A stretch of DNA of 64,000 nucleotides from Linyphia triangularis (lineage: Eukaryota; Arthropoda; Arachnida; Araneae; Linyphiidae): positions 3,906,001-3,970,000 of the forward strand of contig OZ021723.1 of the NCBI GenBank assembly GCA_963978545.1, written 5' to 3'. The notes beneath the pieces were generated by a model, which saw only the letters and a list, made by a program, of their open reading frames with translations, had not been told where the DNA came from and ran no database searches. Shown piece by piece: positions 61,252-64,000 of this stretch. Numbering within the stretch: the first letter of the stretch is position 1; every line of letters begins with the position of its first letter. The translations under genes and the position numbers were made by a program.

Positions 61252-62115
61252 TTTGACTATCAAAATGGACGTGGTGAAATTTCTATTCAGCTAGCCTTAG
61301 CATAAAAGATTAAAAATTCAATTACTCTATGAACGGTGATGAATAATAATGGCGCTTCAATGAAAGGTTTGTTGGTCATGTGAAAGAAAAACGAGAAGTG
61401 AGAATATTGAAAATCTTTAAAAAAAAAACTTTTCAAAATATTGAACACCATCCAACTTTTACTTTCCTTGTTGACATCCAACTTTTACTTTCCTTGTTGA
61501 TATCAGTTTTATGAGATATTGACTTGAATTCTGAAATGAAAGTTTGGTTTGCTCTCCTTCACTTTGCTTCTTGCATAACAATGAGGAAAAATAAAACAAA
61601 AATTCTAGAATTTGTGTGCAAGTGACTTTAATTTAAAAGTTGGTTTTCCGTTATGTCACGTATCCTTTTGAATTCAAATTCGTCTGTAAAAAGAAAAAGA
61701 CAGTCTCATTTGAACATTTATGTATTATTACTGGTTTATATCGTTTATATTTATTTATTTATTATTATAAAGCACACTACAGAAAAAAATTATATTTAAA
61801 GTGTACAAGGATAGTACATTACAAACAAGCAAACAATAGTAACAAAACAAGATTACACATTTAAAACCAGCAGACATTTAGCCTTGAACATAGAAAAAGA
61901 TACATTAAAAATATCCAAATCCTCAGAAATCAAATTAAAAATTCTATAAAATTTATACAAACAAATATTTAAACATTATTGAAAAAAATGAACATACATT
62001 GAATATTCGCAATTTTCGATACAACCAGAATTATTTTAGGATCTATTTTATGATATCTGAAGGGTTAACCTTTTATTCGTCTTTAAATAAATACACAGGT
62101 TTTTAGAAATATTCC
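61252..62115. other. AT-rich stretch; possible LINE tail
   Basis: No gene. The minus strand near 61740-61830 reads through GTACTATCCTTGTACACTTT to a TAATAATAAATAAATAAA tail, which could be the 3' end of a non-LTR retrotransposon. No coding part accompanies it. Confidence 0.3.
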
Positions 62116-62119
62116 TTAA

Positions 62120-62465
62120 GGGGAATTGGTACCCCTTGTTTTCACAAAAAATTATTAAAAAAATCAATTTTCTATACTTTGCGTTTTTACAACCTTTGAA
62201 ACCTTCTCCTTATTCTGGAATGTTTTTGAGCTGATCCGATAACTGCAATTGCAAAAAAAACTATATTTTTTATGAAGAATTTAGCTTTACCGCAACAACT
62301 CCATCGATGTTTTGAACCCATTTTTCTCAGTTCGAAATTTTTTAAATTTCCACCTTACTCAAAATGCTAAAACTTCAGCAAATATGAATGAAATAACATG
62401 AATTTTTTTGTATTATTCTAAATAGTTACTTGAAAAAACTAGACATGGATTTGTGAAGAAGATAC

Positions 62466-62498
<33 letters not shown>

Positions 62499-62840
62499 TT
62501 AAGTGTTGAAAAATACCCTTTTTTTACGCTTTTCTTACAAATAGGTGCAGTAATTATAGTTTTTCTCGAAAACTATTTTACTTATTCTAAATTCGATGCC
62601 TAAAAAGTTAGATTATATTACTAGGAACATTTAAAAAAAAACAGGAAAAATATTGAAAATTGAAAGAAGATAGAATTTAAAATTTGATTAATTATTTTAA
62701 AATTTTGGAAATTGAAAGTGCTACGGAAATTTTTTTTAATAAAATTTAGTTTTTACTTAGCAATACTTCAAACAAGTAAAATTATAATTTTAAAGGCTTA
62801 AATAATAATAAAAAAAAAGTTTGAATGGTTCCAAGTCCCC
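62120..62840 (-). mobile_element. TTAA MITE (GGGGACTTGG family), inverted copy
   Basis: TTAA at 62116-62119, then GGGGAATTGGTACCCCTTG; the right end is GGTTCCAAGTCCCC followed by GTAA, a decayed target copy. It is the inverted equivalent of 34807-35480, sharing GAGCTGATCCGATAACTGCA and the TTTTTCTCAGTTCGAAA block. It contains a T run at about 62467-62492. Confidence 0.8.
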
Positions 62841-63260
62841 GTAAGTATTTGAACCGAATCATCCATTTCCATAGATTTTGATTTCCTGGTTCTAAAAAAA
62901 TATATTCTAACTATATATAATATTTACTCGTTTAATATTTCCGAATACTATTATAAGATAATTTGTATGCAGCCATGCGTTAAATGCGATTTATTTTCAT
63001 TTACACACTTAAATGCAATGGCTTCCCCTTTTAACTGTTTTGTAATGAGGAAGCACTAGAATACAGAACTATAAATTTATACATTTCTAAAAAATTTCAG
63101 ACATTCCTTCATGCAGTTGTTTAGGTGTGCCAGAACTATTACTTTTCTTACAAATTTATAAGGAAAATGGTGCAACTATAAATGGATTGGCTTATCAAAT
63201 AAGGCCTCACTGTGACTCTGCTTTAGCAGATTGTCATTCTTTTATCATTTTCTGAGAATA

Positions 63261-63917
63261 GTCCGAGAGGCGACTGCAATTTTTGGACCCCATCGAACAT
63301 CATTCTGATTTTTTTATAGAGATTGGAGAAAAGTGAGTAGATAACGAATCCACTGGTCTGCAGTGGCAAAAATGACCGAAACTGATCAAAAATTGACTTG
63401 GAATGAGTTGAACTAAAGTCTGATTGCCAAATATGTCATAACTTGCCGAAAATAGAACAAACTTATTCGTCTGGCAACCCACTTCCTTTTGATTTTCAAT
63501 GAGAAAAAGCGCAAACGATTTCTGAACTTTGACTCGGAAAACTTATATCTTTTAAAAGTAAGTCAAATTGGCGACATCAGTTACGTTATAAGTGACTTAA
63601 TATTTTTGTCAACTTGGCTCCCTTTTGATAGATGCCAGTAGATCGTCGCCAGATATCTGAATCGTCTGCAACCTTCTTAATTGAAAATTAAAGAGTGAGG
63701 GTTACCAAATAAAAAAAATGCTCATTATTTGGCAAGTTATGACATATTTGGCAATCGAATTTTAGTTCAACTCATTCCAAGTCGATTTTTGATCAGTTTC
63801 GGCCATTTTTGCCACTGCAGACCAGTGGATTCCTAATCTACTCACTTTTCTCCAATCTCTATAAAAAATTTAGAATGATGTTCGATGGGGTCCAAAAATT
63901 GCAGTCGCCTCTCAGTC
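63261..63917. mobile_element. Palindromic element, copy 4 of 4
   Basis: TA at 63259-63260 and 63918-63919. The left end is GTCCGAGAGGCGACTGCAAT, 657 bp. The centre reads TTACGTTATAAGTGACTTAA (63581-63600): the CRE-like half-sites have each lost one base of the match. The arms pair over most of their length. Confidence 0.85.
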
Positions 63918-64000
63918 TAGAAGCATAGCAAAGACAAAGCAACGTAAATGGTCAACCTTTAGATGTCAAATTCACTTAACAAATTTAAGCTTCTAAGCGA

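Noticed and set aside
61740..61990. LINE 3' end with ATAAATAA tail
   Set aside because: Only a suggestive tail, with no coding part or TSD; kept as a remark, not a feature.

Overview
The window looks like intergenic DNA from an animal nuclear genome, most likely an arthropod and possibly a spider or another chelicerate. That placement is inference from repeat content and base composition; no host gene here identifies the species. The DNA is very AT-rich, full of long A/T runs, and has no bacterial-type gene organisation. I found no host gene I would defend. One possible last exon lies at 28814-29125 (minus), and a weak pair of open stretches lies at 10289-11054 (minus). Nearly everything else I can name is a transposable element or its remains, many with exact borders because the target-site duplications (TSDs) can be read.

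Layout. 0-9 kb: a TTAA-flanked MITE split by a TA-flanked MITE; a broken Tc3-like DD34E element with double terminal repeats; two more TTAA elements; an unclassified dispersed repeat. 8.4-9.6 kb: the first of four non-autonomous Helitrons (others at 25-26.5, 46.6-48.3 and 51.9-53.7 kb). 12-20 kb: a non-LTR retrotransposon 3' end, the first of six tRNA-derived SINEs, two hAT-type elements and local tandem duplications. 20.4-25 kb: featureless AT-rich DNA. 27-35 kb: two copies of a 657-bp palindromic element, a SINE, nested tandem repeats and two TTAA elements. 36-41 kb: a deleted Ty3/Gypsy retrotransposon on the minus strand with its 5' LTR, then an unrelated solo LTR. 42-50 kb: SINE, duplication, hAT element, third palindromic element, Helitron, solo LTR and hAT MITE. 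52-58 kb: Helitron, TTAA MITE, three SINEs, and an hAT MITE inside a dispersed repeat. 60-64 kb: a solo LTR related to the Gypsy LTR, a TTAA element and the fourth palindromic element.

Nothing acts as a pathway. The biology lies in the element families. The six SINEs all have clean 10-15 bp TSDs, five of them perfect, which suggests fairly recent insertion by target-primed reverse transcription. Three Helitrons differ in length mainly through the number of internal repeat units. The palindromic family could form hairpin transcripts and carries a CRE-like palindrome at its exact centre. Three insertions can be checked against an empty site inside this window. Transposase and polymerase reading frames are all broken, so any mobility would depend on proteins encoded elsewhere.
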